A DNA stretch of 64,000 nt from Nostoc sp. NMS7 (GCF_017115085.1 NZ_JABXKJ010000247.1:1-64000); one strand, 5' to 3'. Numbered from the stretch's first letter, positions 35,899-49,327 are shown. Notes: generated from the letters alone by a model not told the origin. A program made the numbers and translations.

Positions 35899-35988
35899 GG
35901 ACTTACGCAAACAATAGCCGAAAAGAATGATTTTCTTCTTAGGGCAATTCATGAATTGCCCCTACAGCGTGTACTTTTGCGTAAGTCC
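35899..35988. mobile_element. 90-bp inverted-repeat element, copy C
   Basis: Ends GGACTTACGC / GCGTAAGTCC. Inside stands AGGGCAATTCATGAATTGCC, a perfect central palindrome, next to AACAATAGCC and AAAAGAATGATTTT. An opposite-oriented copy is at 42464-42555. No coding capacity. Confidence 0.75.
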
Positions 35989-36088
35989 TAACTAAATCCA
36001 AGATTTAGTGGTCAACTTTCATAGTGGCGAGTCTGAATCCTCAAGGAATTACATTCAGAATTCTGAATTCTGAATTCTGAATTCTTCT

Positions 36089-36598
36089 TTAAAAAAGGTG
36101 TATGTTGATTAGCGATGGTCTTTCAACAGGAATTTCGTAGCCAGGAGCATAAAATTCCAGACGGGGACCAATAATAACCCCGTCGGGAAGTCTGGAGTAA
36201 CCATTACGAAGTCTAACTACGTCTCTAGCAGGAATAATCCTCCCATTAGCCAATCTGAGGTCACCATTACGAAGTCTGCCTGCTCTGCTACTGTATTGGT
36301 TGTCACGGTTCCAATTACCCCGATCTCTAAGGTTTCTGGCTTCTCCAGAATTGGATCTGCCGTCGCGGTTCCAATTTCCAGAATCGGTTCTGCCGTCGCG
36401 GTTCCAATTTCCAGAATCGGTTCTGCCGTCGCGGTTTCTATCTCCAGAATCAGTTCTGCCGTCACGGTTCCAATTTTGATCGTTTTGAGCAACAACGTAG
36501 GCTTTCGTCTGGGCATTTGCAGGCGCAGTCAAGAGAGTGGGAACAATGATCAGGGCAGCAGCAGCTAAGACTATCGATACACGGTTTGGTTTCAGCAT
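36089..36598 (-). CDS. Exported repeat protein (NWNRDGRTDSG repeats)
   Basis: About 169 residues from the ATG at 36598, which follows AAGGAGTCAATT, a good ribosome-binding site; the frame to 36685 is unlikely. A signal peptide (IVLAAAALIIVPTLLTAPANA) is followed by four 11-residue repeats, (N/D)WNRDGRTDSG, encoded by 33-bp tandem DNA repeats at about 36345-36475. The C-terminus (LRNGDLRLANGRIIPARDVVRL, DGVIIGPRLEFYAPGYEIPVERP) may form a small beta domain. Arg/Asp/Asn-rich repeats could bind polysaccharide or metal. I recognise no family. Confidence 0.68.
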   Translation of the reverse strand: MLKPNRVSIVLAAAALIIVPTLLTAPANAQTKAYVVAQNDQNWNRDGRTDSGDRNRDGRTDSGNWNRDGRTDSGNWNRDGRSNSGEARNLRDRGNWNRDNQYSSRAGRLRNGDLRLANGRIIPARDVVRLRNGYSRLPDGVIIGPRLEFYAPGYEIPVERPSLINIHLF

Positions 36599-36740
36599 AT
36601 AATTGACTCCTTGTTTAGATGAAAGTTCTATTCTGCTTAGATTCGGATTCAGCAATTTAGACAGTTGCTTTTGTTTTGGCATCAAAATGTCTAATATTTA
36701 CGTAATCGTATAATTTCATACATATTAATTATGGCTCAAA

Positions 36741-36808
36741 AATTCCAGACTGATGTATAACCAAAGTCACTAGTAATTCCAGACTGATGTATGACTAAAG
36801 TCACTAAT
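36741..36808. repeat. 34-bp direct repeat, two copies
   Basis: AATTCCAGACTGATGTAT..CAAAGTCACTA at 36741 and again at 36775 with three changes. It lies upstream of the exported repeat-protein gene, where it might be a regulator site. Alternatively it is a plain tandem duplication. Confidence 0.7.
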
Positions 36809-36893
36809 TTTCTTTCTAATGGCGAGTAGGGCTAAATCCCCGCTACAAAAATTAATTCTGTTAGCACCGCGTCATTACGAATTACGAATTATT

Positions 36894-37532
36894 CTAATCC
36901 TGGCTTGGTGCAATTCCTTGCCAAACAATATCCACAAGACTCAGGATAAATACTGATACTTCCGTGGCAGGATCTCCAGAATTTAAGTAAGTTCCTATTG
37001 CTAATTCCGCAGTTGGCATACTAACCTGGGACGACATTTGTTCTAAAAAAACGTAGTTCATCAGCGTTCCTACTAAGATTTGAGCAACTGTCTGGGGATC
37101 ACAAGGACGAAGGCGACCTTGGTTGATCTCACGCTCTAAGAAAGCAGTCAGTACTTTGACATCTAGTATCGGTCTTAGCTGTTTACCTTCAAGTTCTGGC
37201 ATCGTATTGCCTCGCGATCGCAACATCATGATTCGAGGCAGCACTTGGCGATAGAATTCCATAATCTCAAGGCAGACCTTGATTAGGTTTTCTTTAAGAT
37301 CGCCTTTGCCACAAAGAAATTCCAACTCGTTCACCCAAAGGGGTTTTTCTGGAATTCCCATCGCCGCAAAAAATAATTCTTCTTTGGTTGAGAATCGCTT
37401 GAAAATTGAAGCTTCAGAAATACCAGCCTGTTGAGCAATTTCTAAAGTGGAAGCACCAAATCCTTGTTGCAGGAAAACTTGCCGAGCCGCTTCTAAGATT
37501 TGCTGATTGGTGATTCTGGGTGTACGAGCCAT
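36894..37532 (-). CDS. TetR/AcrR-family transcriptional repressor
   Basis: 212 residues. The N-terminal HTH has ILEAARQVFLQQGFGASTLEIAQQAGISEASIFKRFSTKEELFFAA, a textbook TetR DNA-binding domain; the ligand-binding C-terminal part is helical and divergent. Directly before the start codon lies a perfect 9+9 palindrome (37534-37555), its likely operator. Its nearness to the exporter cluster (35.7 kb and below) suggests it senses a compound handled by that system, but this is inference. Confidence 0.9.
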   Translation of the reverse strand: MARTPRITNQQILEAARQVFLQQGFGASTLEIAQQAGISEASIFKRFSTKEELFFAAMGIPEKPLWVNELEFLCGKGDLKENLIKVCLEIMEFYRQVLPRIMMLRSRGNTMPELEGKQLRPILDVKVLTAFLEREINQGRLRPCDPQTVAQILVGTLMNYVFLEQMSSQVSMPTAELAIGTYLNSGDPATEVSVFILSLVDIVWQGIAPSQD

Positions 37533-37533
37533 A

Positions 37534-37555
37534 AATAAGTAAGTTGTTACTTATT
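37534..37555. promoter_or_regulatory. TetR-type palindromic operator
   Basis: AATAAGTAA - 4 nt (gttg) - TTACTTATT, a perfect inverted repeat starting two bases upstream of the TetR start codon. It is AT-rich and spaced as TetR-family operators usually are. Bound repressor would block its own transcription and perhaps affect the divergent TPR gene at 37678. Confidence 0.7.
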
Positions 37556-37677
37556 AATATATGGCTTTTGTGATCGGGATGTCAAGAGCGAATGAGGTAA
37601 GATTTTGCTACCGTCAAGAGCGGAGATCGTTTAAGCTAGCTGAAAGATTCTTTGATTAGTGGCTAAAAGGCGGTAGT

Positions 37678-38562
37678 GTGCCTAAATATGTTCGTTTGAT
37701 TTCTTTTCTAATGGTCTGTAGTTTGTGGAGTATGCCAAAAGCCGCTAACGCGCAGGCATTAATACCCCATACATTGCAACTAGATGCAGCAAAGTTAGAG
37801 AAGCAGGGGTTGAGTTTGGCACAAGAGGCGGCTCAATTAGCTCAGTTTCAACAGGTTGATTTAGCTTTGCCACGAGCGCGGCTGGCGACTCAACTGGCAC
37901 CGAAGAATGATAAGGTGTGGTTGCTGTTAGGTGGATTGCAACTGCAAACTAAACAGTTTGATGGGGCGATCGCTAGCCTGAAAAAAGCACAATCTATCAA
38001 TCCTAAAAATGGTGATATTTTGTTTGCTTTGGGTTCAGCTAATTTTCAGCAGAAAAATTATCAGGCTGCTGTTGTCAATTACCAAGATGGTTTGAAGTTA
38101 AAACCCAATGATCCAGAGGGTTTATTTGATTTGGGTAATGCTTACTATCTGCTGGGTAAATTGCCAGATGCGATCGCCCAGTACGATAAAGCCGTCTCCC
38201 AAGATAAAAAATTCTGGCCGGCGCTCAACAATATTGGCTTAATCAACTACGAACAGGGTAATATCCCGGAAGCAGTTAAGCGATGGCAATCTGCTATAAC
38301 CCTTGATAAGCAAGCCGCAGAACCTTTATTGGCCTTGGCAGTGGCACTCTATACTAAAGGCGAGCGCCAACAAGCACTAACCTTGGGAGAAACTGCACTC
38401 CGCATCGATTCGCGCTATGCTAATTTGGATTTCCTCAAAGAAAACCTCTGGGGCGATCGCCTACTGTCTGATACGAAAAAATTCCTAGAATTACCCCGGA
38501 TTCAAGCAGCTCTACTGGAACGAAAAAACTCATCATCTCCTGAACAACAGCCTACTCAATAA
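37678..38562 (+). CDS. Exported tetratricopeptide-repeat protein
   Basis: 294 residues from a GTG start. A signal peptide (FLMVCSLWSMPKAANAQA) precedes at least five TPR units: LGGLQLQTKQFDGAIASLKKAQSINP, LGSANFQQKNYQAAVVNYQDGLKLKP, LGNAYYLLGKLPDAIAQYDKAVSQ, INYEQGNIPEAVKRWQSAI and VALYTKGERQQALTLGETAL. TPRs form a protein-binding superhelix, here probably in the periplasm or at the membrane. The partner is unknown. It is divergent from the TetR gene. Confidence 0.85.
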   Translation: MPKYVRLISFLMVCSLWSMPKAANAQALIPHTLQLDAAKLEKQGLSLAQEAAQLAQFQQVDLALPRARLATQLAPKNDKVWLLLGGLQLQTKQFDGAIASLKKAQSINPKNGDILFALGSANFQQKNYQAAVVNYQDGLKLKPNDPEGLFDLGNAYYLLGKLPDAIAQYDKAVSQDKKFWPALNNIGLINYEQGNIPEAVKRWQSAITLDKQAAEPLLALAVALYTKGERQQALTLGETALRIDSRYANLDFLKENLWGDRLLSDTKKFLELPRIQAALLERKNSSSPEQQPTQ

Positions 38563-38858
38563 AAGTGGGGAGTGGGGAGTTAAATATTTCAACTTCTGAC
38601 TCCCGCCGTATGCAACTTTTACTCAAACCTAACCCCCACCTTCCCTCATCGGGAAGAGGGAAAATTCAAAGCATCTCTCCTTTTTGGAGAGAGGTCAAAA
38701 TATTAAGTTGTACATCGCGTTCACTCCTCACTCCTAACTTTCGGATCACCACTTGCTTAATAGTACGTTTTTATAGTACATATATACTATCTAAATCCAG
38801 GAACTAGTCGCTCAAAAACATTGGCGGGCGAGTAATTCCTGAAATAAGTCGTTAATTC

Positions 38859-39263
38859 TCAGTGGTCTTCTGTGGGTAGAAGTGCGATGATTTGGTCAAC
38901 AAACTGTTGATGGTCAACAACTGGCTTAGAAATGTAGCCATCAGCGCCGCTTTGCTTGAGAAAGTTCTCGCGATCGCCTTCCATAGCATGTGCCGTTACC
39001 AAAATAATAGGTAAGTTTGCGGTTTTGGGATCAGATTTTAACATTTGTGTAATCTTGATTCCATCAACGGATTTACCTTGGTAAACACTTCTAGACAGAG
39101 AAACATCCATCAAAATCAGGTCGGCTTCTCCTGATTGGGCAATTTTCATGACTTCTTCGACATTTTCAGTGTGTTTTACACCCAAGCCGCCACGCTTGGA
39201 CAAAATTTTGGAAAAAACACGAGCATTAATTAGATCGTCTTCGACAATTAAAACAGTTTTCAT
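38859..39263 (-). CDS. Stand-alone CheY-like response regulator
   Basis: 134 residues from the ATG at 39263 (a longer frame to 39296 is less likely). VLIVEDDLINARVF has the acidic pocket, DLILMDVSLSRSVYQG the phospho-Asp, VTAHAMEGDRENF the Thr/Ala switch, and GADGYISKPV the Lys. The receiver domain forms the entire protein, as in DivK-like or phosphorelay intermediates. The kinase partner is not adjacent. Downstream is repeat-rich DNA. Confidence 0.88.
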   Translation of the reverse strand: MKTVLIVEDDLINARVFSKILSKRGGLGVKHTENVEEVMKIAQSGEADLILMDVSLSRSVYQGKSVDGIKITQMLKSDPKTANLPIILVTAHAMEGDRENFLKQSGADGYISKPVVDHQQFVDQIIALLPTEDH

Positions 39264-39663
39264 GAGAATTTTAGTTATGGAGGTGAGGGAATTCAAAAAT
39301 TCCAGAATTCAAAATTAAGAAATGCAATCAAGGTAAATATCATCGCTACTAAGTAAGTAGGCAAGAATAAATCAAACTATGTTACGCAATATAAAATTAA
39401 TTAAATTGGCTTGTAGTAATGGTTTCAGCCCTGACTACAAACCTTTAATTATTCGCGTCCACTTACTTCAGTGTATGTAGATTATACTCATCTGCACCCT
39501 TTTTAATAGTCAATTGTATCCTTGTCATCAAGGATGATACTACTGTTTTTTCTTCTGTGACGATCAAAATTTTGTGATGAATCCTATTTGATCCGTTATG
39601 CTGTGGTTGCCGCAGTGTTGAGTTCCATCGGCTTTGTGTAGTTAAATTTCAGGGAAAAAACTC
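39264..39663. other. Intergenic, promoter region of gyrA-like gene
   Basis: AT-rich non-coding DNA between divergent genes. I see no hairpin with a T-run, tRNA or repeat family in it. Confidence 0.45.
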
Positions 39664-42267
39664 ATGGCAAAACAGTTAAACCTGCTCTCAACGGGACAGG
39701 TAATTACAACAGCCCTGCACACCGAGATGCAACGGTCTTATCTAGAATATGCCATGAGCGTGATTGTCGGGCGAGCGCTACCAGACGTGCGTGATGGCTT
39801 AAAACCTGTGCATCGCCGCATTTTGTATGCAATGCACGAACTCGGTTTAGTACCAGATAGACCCTATCGAAAATGTGCGCGTGTAGTGGGTGATGTGTTG
39901 GGTAAATACCATCCTCACGGCGACCAATCAGTTTACGATGCTTTGGTGAGGCTGGTGCAAGATTTTTCTAGCCGTTATCCTTTACTAGCAGGACATGGTA
40001 ACTTTGGCAGCGTCGATAATGACCCGCCAGCAGCGATGCGCTATACAGAAACACGCCTCGCACCGATCAGCCATGAGGGAATGCTGACCGAAATTGGTGA
40101 AGAAACTGTGGAATTTGTCGGCAACTTCGATAATTCCCAGCAAGAACCAACGGTGCTACCTGCTCAATTGCCGTTTCTGTTACTCAATGGCTGTTCTGGT
40201 ATTGCTGTGGGAATGGCGACGAATATTCCACCGCATAATTTGGGGGAAATTGTCGATGGTTTAATTGCCTTAATCGACAACCCAGATTTATCAGATGAAA
40301 AATTATTTGAGTTAATTCCAGCGCCAGATTTTCCCACTGGTGGGGAAATAGTTGGTGAAGCGGGAATTCGGGAAGCATACACCACAGGTAAGGGTGGAAT
40401 TCTGCTGCGGGGAGTCGCAACTTTGGAGGAAATTCCCGCCAGTCGGGGAAGCAAGCGACGGACGGCAATTATTATTACAGAATTGCCTTATCAAGTGAAT
40501 AAGGCTGGCTGGATTGAGAAGGTAGCGGACTTAGTAAATCAAGGACGCCTGCAAGGAATTTCTGATCTTCGGGATGAAAGCGATCGCGAAGGCATGCGTG
40601 TGGTAATTGAACTCAAACGTGATACCAATCCCCAAGAAATTCTCCAACATTTATATCACCAAACTGCCTTACAAATGACTTTTGGGGCAATTTTGTTAGC
40701 AATAGTTGATGGACAACCGCGCCAGTTAAGTTTGCGTCAAGTGTTGCAGGAGTTTTTGACTTTCCGAGAACAGACGCTGAACCGTCGCTACAATTACGAG
40801 TTAGGGAAAGCCCAAAGTCGTGTGCATTTGGTAGAAGGTTTGCTGAAAGCGCTGTCTAATTTGGATGAGGTAATTCAAATTTTGCGGCAAGCTCCCGATG
40901 GAAGTACTGCAAAAATAAACCTTTGTAGCCAACTGAATTTTAGTGAGGTACAAGGTGATGCAATTTTGGCTATGCCGTTGCGCCGCCTCACCAGTTTAGA
41001 ACAGCAAAATTTGCAGCAGGAATTTGAGCAGATCAGTCAACAAATTAGCTTGTTAGAGCAATTACTCAACGATCGCCGAGAATTATTGAAGGTGCTGAAA
41101 AAAGATTTGCGATCGCTCAAGCGCAAGTACAACGATCCCCGGCGTACCAAGTTAGCAACCATTAGCAGTGACACCAGGATACAAGATGAGAAGGGGACAA
41201 GGAGACAAGGAGTAGATGATGAAGACAATCCCAAATCCAAAACTGTTCGACTGAGCGTAGCCGAAGTCCAAAATCCCAAATTAGAACAGCCAGCAGAGTC
41301 AGCCGTTTTAGAATTTACCCAACGCGGTTATGTCCGCCGCACCCAGCCATCTGGGAAAAAGTCAAAAGCTGAAAATGGTCTGCACGATAATGACTTCATT
41401 ATCCAAACCGTGTTGACCAACACCGAGAAAGATTTGCTAATACTAACTGGGGGCGGCAAAGTCTATCCTGTGAACGTGGGAGAAATCCCGCCAACCACTG
41501 GACGTTCTCCACGGGGAAAACCTTTAATTACTATGCTCAGTACTACTGCTCAAGCTGCTCAAGAAGTTGTGGTCAGCCGCTTTTTGCTGCCGGAAAATCT
41601 CGAAACTGAGCAGATAATTCTTGTAACAAAACAGGGAAGAATTAAGCGTCTGTCTCTGAAAGAATTTACTAACTTGACTCGGCGCGGAATCACGATTTTG
41701 AAGCTCAAAGACGATGATGAATTGTCATTTACCCAGTTCGCCACTCCAGGGGAGCATCTGATTTTAGCTAGTTCCGGTGGGCGACTGTTGCGCTTTGCAG
41801 TCAATGATGAACAATTACCGATTATGGGTCGCACAGCGATGGGTTTACAAGCATTTCGGTTATTGAAAAATCAGCAAATGGTTGGCTGTGTCACTGTCGG
41901 TAAAGATGACCAACTACTGCTAGTTACTCAAGAAGGATATGCCAAGCGGATGGCTGCAAGTCAGTTAAGAGCGGCTAATCGCGGCGACTTAGGCACGCAA
42001 GCGCTGAAATTTGCCAGCAAAACTGACAACTTAGCTGGTATGGTCATAGCGATGCCTTCTCTACGAGACGCTACGCGTAGCTTGCTTCCACGAAGTGGTA
42101 CGGCGGGCTACGCCAACGCATCTGGTGAAGTAGCTTTAGTGACGAATAAAGAGCGGGTAGTGCGGATACCTGTGGAAACAGTGCCGCTCTTAGGTAAAGA
42201 TGTCAAAGGTGAAAGCATTCTTCAACTTAACCGCGATGAAAAAATTATCACCGTTGCCGAAGTGTGA
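39664..42267 (+). CDS. DNA gyrase/topoisomerase IV subunit A
   Basis: Type II topoisomerase cleavage subunit, 867 residues. [28 protein letters not shown] opens the breakage-rejoining domain; [12 protein letters not shown] contains the active-site Tyr (about 125). The C-terminal beta-pinwheel starts near 545. No clear GyrA box (QRRGGKG) is visible, so either gyrase or topo IV A is possible. Two odd segments: a linker (about 502-541) of intergenic-type repeat sequence ([21 protein letters not shown]), and about 22 extra residues at 797-819 ([14 protein letters not shown]...) encoded by a palindromic dispersed repeat. Both are in frame. Confidence 0.93.
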   Translation: MAKQLNLLSTGQVITTALHTEMQRSYLEYAMSVIVGRALPDVRDGLKPVHRRILYAMHELGLVPDRPYRKCARVVGDVLGKYHPHGDQSVYDALVRLVQDFSSRYPLLAGHGNFGSVDNDPPAAMRYTETRLAPISHEGMLTEIGEETVEFVGNFDNSQQEPTVLPAQLPFLLLNGCSGIAVGMATNIPPHNLGEIVDGLIALIDNPDLSDEKLFELIPAPDFPTGGEIVGEAGIREAYTTGKGGILLRGVATLEEIPASRGSKRRTAIIITELPYQVNKAGWIEKVADLVNQGRLQGISDLRDESDREGMRVVIELKRDTNPQEILQHLYHQTALQMTFGAILLAIVDGQPRQLSLRQVLQEFLTFREQTLNRRYNYELGKAQSRVHLVEGLLKALSNLDEVIQILRQAPDGSTAKINLCSQLNFSEVQGDAILAMPLRRLTSLEQQNLQQEFEQISQQISLLEQLLNDRRELLKVLKKDLRSLKRKYNDPRRTKLATISSDTRIQDEKGTRRQGVDDEDNPKSKTVRLSVAEVQNPKLEQPAESAVLEFTQRGYVRRTQPSGKKSKAENGLHDNDFIIQTVLTNTEKDLLILTGGGKVYPVNVGEIPPTTGRSPRGKPLITMLSTTAQAAQEVVVSRFLLPENLETEQIILVTKQGRIKRLSLKEFTNLTRRGITILKLKDDDELSFTQFATPGEHLILASSGGRLLRFAVNDEQLPIMGRTAMGLQAFRLLKNQQMVGCVTVGKDDQLLLVTQEGYAKRMAASQLRAANRGDLGTQALKFASKTDNLAGMVIAMPSLRDATRSLLPRSGTAGYANASGEVALVTNKERVVRIPVETVPLLGKDVKGESILQLNRDEKIITVAEV
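42049..42119. repeat. Palindromic dispersed repeat inserted in frame in the topoisomerase gene
   Basis: Contains CTACGAGACGCTACGCGTAG and GTACGGCGGGCTACGCC, phrases found in intergenic DNA elsewhere in the window (near 25090 and 29575). The reading frame passes through without stops and resumes family sequence ([18 protein letters not shown]). Confidence 0.75.
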
Positions 42268-42285
42268 TCGTAAATTATCTAGAGC

Positions 42286-42354
42286 TGATCTCGTTCCCAG
42301 TCTCCGACTGGGAATGCCTTTTTAGAGGGCTGCCGCCTCACGAATTGGCGGCAG
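42286..42354. mobile_element. CTCGTTCCC element, one-sided copy
   Basis: Begins CTCGTTCCCAG, has CTGGGAATGCC and GCTGCCGCC / GGCGGCAG, but lacks the right-hand GGGAACGAG end. Related to 23283-23403 and 52876-52990. It follows the topoisomerase gene by about 20 bp. Confidence 0.6.
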
Positions 42355-42391
42355 AAAATATTGGGATGGTGCTTACTAAATCGCTAGATTT

Positions 42392-42424
42392 AGATCCCCG
42401 ACTTCTTCAACAAGTCGGGGATCT
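42392..42424. repeat. Dispersed CCCCGACTTCTT palindrome
   Basis: AGATCCCCGACTTCTT and its inverse, here with a mismatch at the apex (CAACAAG). Third member of the family seen at 9011 and 15531. Confidence 0.7.
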
Positions 42425-42463
42425 GGGCAGCTTCCTAAGTGTTTTTAACTCCAAATATCTCCT

Positions 42464-42555
42464 AGAACTTACGCAAAACTACATACTGTAGGGGCAATTC
42501 ATGAATTGCCCCTACCTAAAAATCATTCTTTTGGGCTATTGTTTACGTAAGTTCT
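42464..42555. mobile_element. 90-bp inverted-repeat element, copy D (inverse of C)
   Basis: Ends AGAACTTACGC / ACGTAAGTTCT, with the same central palindrome GGGCAATTCATGAATTGCCC and AAAATCATTCTTTT as copy C at 35899-35988, in the reverse direction. Confidence 0.75.
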
Positions 42556-42867
42556 ATCTCCATATATTATCAATAATTTTTAATTGAAAAATAATAAACT
42601 CTATAGTAAATCAAGCACTGTAAATGACTTACTTGATAATTAATTTCAATAATATATTATTGTCTATGACGGTAAAAGTCTAAATAAGATTTCTCTGTCT
42701 CAGTAAATCTAACTGAAGACCGATGTTTTAATTTTTCATAATAGCTATTAATGTTTATGTCAAGCTATGGAAACAAAAGTATAAAAAATGTTGACTTTAT
42801 GAAAAGATTTGTTATATTAGTTTACATAAGGCAATAAACCTTAAAAATTAAATTTGGAGTCCTAACC

Positions 42868-43053
42868 ATGACAAATGTAACCACCACAAAAGTTACTACT
42901 CCCATAATTGAAGATCGCAACGCTTGGCGTTGGGGCTTTACCCCACAAGCAGAAATTTGGAACGGTCGCTTGGCAATGATTGGCTTTTTGGCAGCCGTTT
43001 TGGTTGAGCTTTTTTCTGGTCAAGGCTTCCTACATTTTTGGGGCATTCTGTAA
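42868..43053 (+). CDS. High-light-inducible protein (Hli/SCP)
   Basis: 61-residue single-helix chlorophyll-binding protein of the LHC superfamily. [34 protein letters not shown] has the ExxNGR chlorophyll ligands and the helix. Such proteins sit in thylakoids, bind chlorophyll and carotenoid, and protect photosystem II assembly under light stress. The ATG follows GGAGTCCTAACC, a good ribosome-binding site. A terminator hairpin lies 34 bp after the stop. Confidence 0.95.
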   Translation: MTNVTTTKVTTPIIEDRNAWRWGFTPQAEIWNGRLAMIGFLAAVLVELFSGQGFLHFWGIL

Positions 43054-43086
43054 GTTTTAATATTCAAGATGACCTATAAATAAAAA

Positions 43087-43120
43087 AACCTGGAGTGCTA
43101 ATTCACTACCAGGTTCTTTA
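43087..43120. terminator. Bidirectional terminator between hli and sigA
   Basis: AACCTGGAGTG - loop - CAC..CCAGGTT is followed on the plus strand by TCTTTATTGTTTT and on the minus strand by a T-run (AAAAAAA at 43082-43088). It can end both hli and sigA transcripts. Confidence 0.75.
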
Positions 43121-43185
43121 TTGTTTTGTCATTTGTCAGTTGTCATTTGTTTATTTACTAATGACCAATGACTATTGACTAATAA

Positions 43186-44355
43186 CTACCGAATATATTC
43201 CTTGAGAACGCTGTTGCGATTTGGATGGCGCAACTTGCGGAGTGCCTTCGCCTCAATTTGACGAATCCGTTCGCGGGTAACATTGAAAATCTGTCCGATT
43301 TCCTCAAGGGTCTTCATCCGACCATCATCCAAGCCGTAACGCAGTCTCAGAACATCCCGTTCACGAGGGCTGAGACTATCGAGGACTTTTTCCAGGTCTT
43401 CGCGCAGCAGATTTTTGGAAACTTGGTCTTCTGGTGTCTCACCATCGGATTCAATAAAATCGCCTAATCGAGAATCTTCTTCTTTCCCAATGGGCGTTTC
43501 TAGTGAAATCGGTAACTGGGCGGATTTAGCAATAAACCGCAACTTCTCAATGGTCATCTCCATGCGAGTGGCGATTTCTTCTTCAGTGGGCTTGCGACCC
43601 ATTTCTTGAGATAGCAGCTTGGTAGTTTTCTTAATCCGAGAGATGGTTTCGTAGAGGTGAACTGGAAGGCGAATCGTGCGGGATTGATCGGCGATCGCGC
43701 GGGTAATTGCTTGACGAATCCACCATGTAGCGTATGTAGAGAACTTATAACCTTTTTCGTGGTCAAACTTTTCAGCGGCACGAATCAAACCGAGACTGCC
43801 TTCCTGAATTAAGTCTTGGAACGACAAACCACGATTCATGTACTTCTTCGCAATTGAAACCACAAGACGGAGGTTAGATTGCACCATCTTGTCTTTCGCC
43901 CTGCGACCAACATGGAGGCGATAACGAAAGGCTGGTAGTGGCAGTTGCACTGCTTCTGCCCATTCACTATCACGAGGATCGCGATCTAACTGTTCACAAA
44001 GTCTTTCCCGCACCCTCTCTAATTCCAGCAAATCGGCTATTTTCCGCGCCAATTCAATTTCTTCGTCTGCCCGCAACAGTCGAATTCTACCAATTTCTTG
44101 CAAGTAAAGCCGAATTGAATCTTCGGTATAGTGCTTTTTCTTGCTTTGTGTCCGACGACGCGATTTAGCGGCTTTTCCAGACTTTGCGTCGTCCTCATCA
44201 GACTGAGGCTCTAAAAATTCATCTTCACCTTCATCGATGATCAGCAAGTCCTCTTCTTCGTCTATTAAGAGTTCTTCTAACTCGAGCTCAGGCTGATTCG
44301 TTATTTCTAGGTCAGGCTGATATATGCTTTCGAGTACGTTGTTAGCCTGGTTCAT
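43186..44355 (-). CDS. sigA: Principal RNA polymerase sigma factor SigA (RpoD)
   Basis: 389 residues. The acidic N-terminus ([15 protein letters not shown]) and basic patch [11 protein letters not shown] precede region 1.2 ([16 protein letters not shown]). Region 2 includes [26 protein letters not shown] and [17 protein letters not shown] for -10 recognition; region 4 has [17 protein letters not shown] and [18 protein letters not shown] for -35 recognition. This is the primary vegetative sigma factor of cyanobacteria. The upstream region is unusually long and non-coding. Confidence 0.96.
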   Translation of the reverse strand: MNQANNVLESIYQPDLEITNQPELELEELLIDEEEDLLIIDEGEDEFLEPQSDEDDAKSGKAAKSRRRTQSKKKHYTEDSIRLYLQEIGRIRLLRADEEIELARKIADLLELERVRERLCEQLDRDPRDSEWAEAVQLPLPAFRYRLHVGRRAKDKMVQSNLRLVVSIAKKYMNRGLSFQDLIQEGSLGLIRAAEKFDHEKGYKFSTYATWWIRQAITRAIADQSRTIRLPVHLYETISRIKKTTKLLSQEMGRKPTEEEIATRMEMTIEKLRFIAKSAQLPISLETPIGKEEDSRLGDFIESDGETPEDQVSKNLLREDLEKVLDSLSPRERDVLRLRYGLDDGRMKTLEEIGQIFNVTRERIRQIEAKALRKLRHPNRNSVLKEYIR

Positions 44356-45903
44356 GCCGCGTTCCTCATGCTCCTTGCAGAATCAATTACTCAAGATGTG
44401 TTTACTGCTCTTTTAAACGAGCTAGTTATCAACCGAAAATAAGCTTTTTGGCAGATTTGCCAGAGATATTTTCGGACGTTTTGCACCTCCGGTTGGAGGT
44501 CTTTTACTTTAGTTTAAGCAATTACTAAAGGTGACTTGCTCACTTTAGTAAATGTTATATGTGTTGCTATCACATATTGCTTTCAACTAACTGGTCAAAA
44601 AAAATACTGCCTTGATTAAAAAATTTGCCACTCTATACAAATGAGTTCAGACTGTTGGCAAATTTTCCTCTAAAGACTCTTCCGATTGTAGCCTGTTTCA
44701 CAGAAATTGTACTCTTTTTGTGTATCAATCATGAACTCCCACAGCAATTGTTAGCCACTATTTCCAAAAAGACATTAAAAACGAGAGTTATACCCTGAAA
44801 TTTTTTTTCCACTTTTCGGAATAGCAGTGACGCTCTTATGACATTACGAAGTAAGTACGCTGGCTTTTGCCGAATTTCATGTATTTTACACAACATTAAT
44901 CACTGAGAAAGAGTGCATTTTATGTTAACTCAGACGATTCGTCTTAATCTAGCCATTTTTACATTTCCTTCATAAATTAGGCATTCCTCAGACTAAAGCG
45001 GGTGTTGATCTTGGGTAAATACAACAAGGGTGATGGTGCTTGTCTGAAATCAGTTAACCTTCTGCCTACTAATTACCTTAACTGAGGAGTTGAGGCGGTG
45101 GCAGAACCGACCTGATAGCAGATCAATTTAGGCTTAACTAATTTGGTCTTATTCACACGTTAGCGCACTGTGGCGATTTCAGCCCTATGAAACTTGACAA
45201 ACTCTTCTTATTGTATACAAGGATATTTTAATCAATTCAAAAACAATTTGTGCTGCGAACTGACCAATATAGTCCTATCTTAGGCCAAAGTACATTAGAT
45301 ACATACGATACAATAGCGATCGCCACGGCATTACATGAAGATATTAACAAGTTTCTTGCCAGATGGTGTCTGTTTCCAGTAAACATTACCTCGAACAGAG
45401 AGAAAGAATGAAGATTGCCTGATGATTTGGTTACAAAGTTTTTTTCCGTAGCTAAATTGTCAACTTAAATACTCTTATTTCAGTAATTTGCTCAGAAATC
45501 TTCAAGATACTTATTAACTGCTGTTTGATAGATAATATTCAGTTATTTTCTTAAAGCATAACAAATGTGTTTCTAGCTGGTGGGCAAAATTAATCAGCTA
45601 GTCAGTGCAAAGAGTATTATCTTAACTAAATTTACAATAAAGTTGGTAGTTTTGCTAACACTAAAACATTGAATTTTTGTAAAATATTGACAATAAGTAA
45701 ATTATCTGGTTATTTTCTAAATCAAAAATTTAGAATTTTTATATTTATGTAGCACTGATCTACCACTTGTGTGATAAAGCAATTTACTTTTAATTTGCAT
45801 AACTAGGGCGGGCTTTCCAGCCCAGCCCACAAAAGTTTTACTTCCAGGTAATATGCAAATTAAATCTCCAGCAGTTGCTCAGAGTAGTGTCAGGGAATTG
45901 ATA
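44356..45903. other. 1.55-kb non-coding stretch between sigA and gyrB
   Basis: No open frame of note on either strand and no repeat array. Both neighbours are on the minus strand, so it is the sigA leader plus gyrB trailer. Near 45806-45828 GGGCGGGCT pairs with AGCCCAGCCC, a GC-rich hairpin that could end gyrB transcription although the T-run is weak. The rest is AT-rich, with A/T runs. A long sigA leader or small RNAs are possible. Confidence 0.5.
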
Positions 45904-49146
<3,243 letters not shown>

Positions 49147-49327
49147 GTAAACTCTCCTGAAGTGTGGGGTTTAAGTCGCCAAAAGGCAAATAAAAGTAAA
49201 AACACTCCAAAATTGTAACACAAAAGCCTTGCTAGCGTCTGTAGGGCATTTTCAAGAGAAGTTTATACTGGGGTTGGAGTCCTGTGTAATAGGGGCAGGG
49301 GCAGAATAGCTTAATGACTAATGACTA

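Noticed and set aside
42868-43053. Unusual leader or riboswitch upstream of hli
   Set aside because: The upstream 300 bases are AT-rich without a conserved stem-loop that I can recognise.
45806-45828. Rho-independent terminator of gyrB
   Set aside because: The GC-rich hairpin is good, but no T-run follows on the minus strand; mentioned only as a possibility in the region entry.
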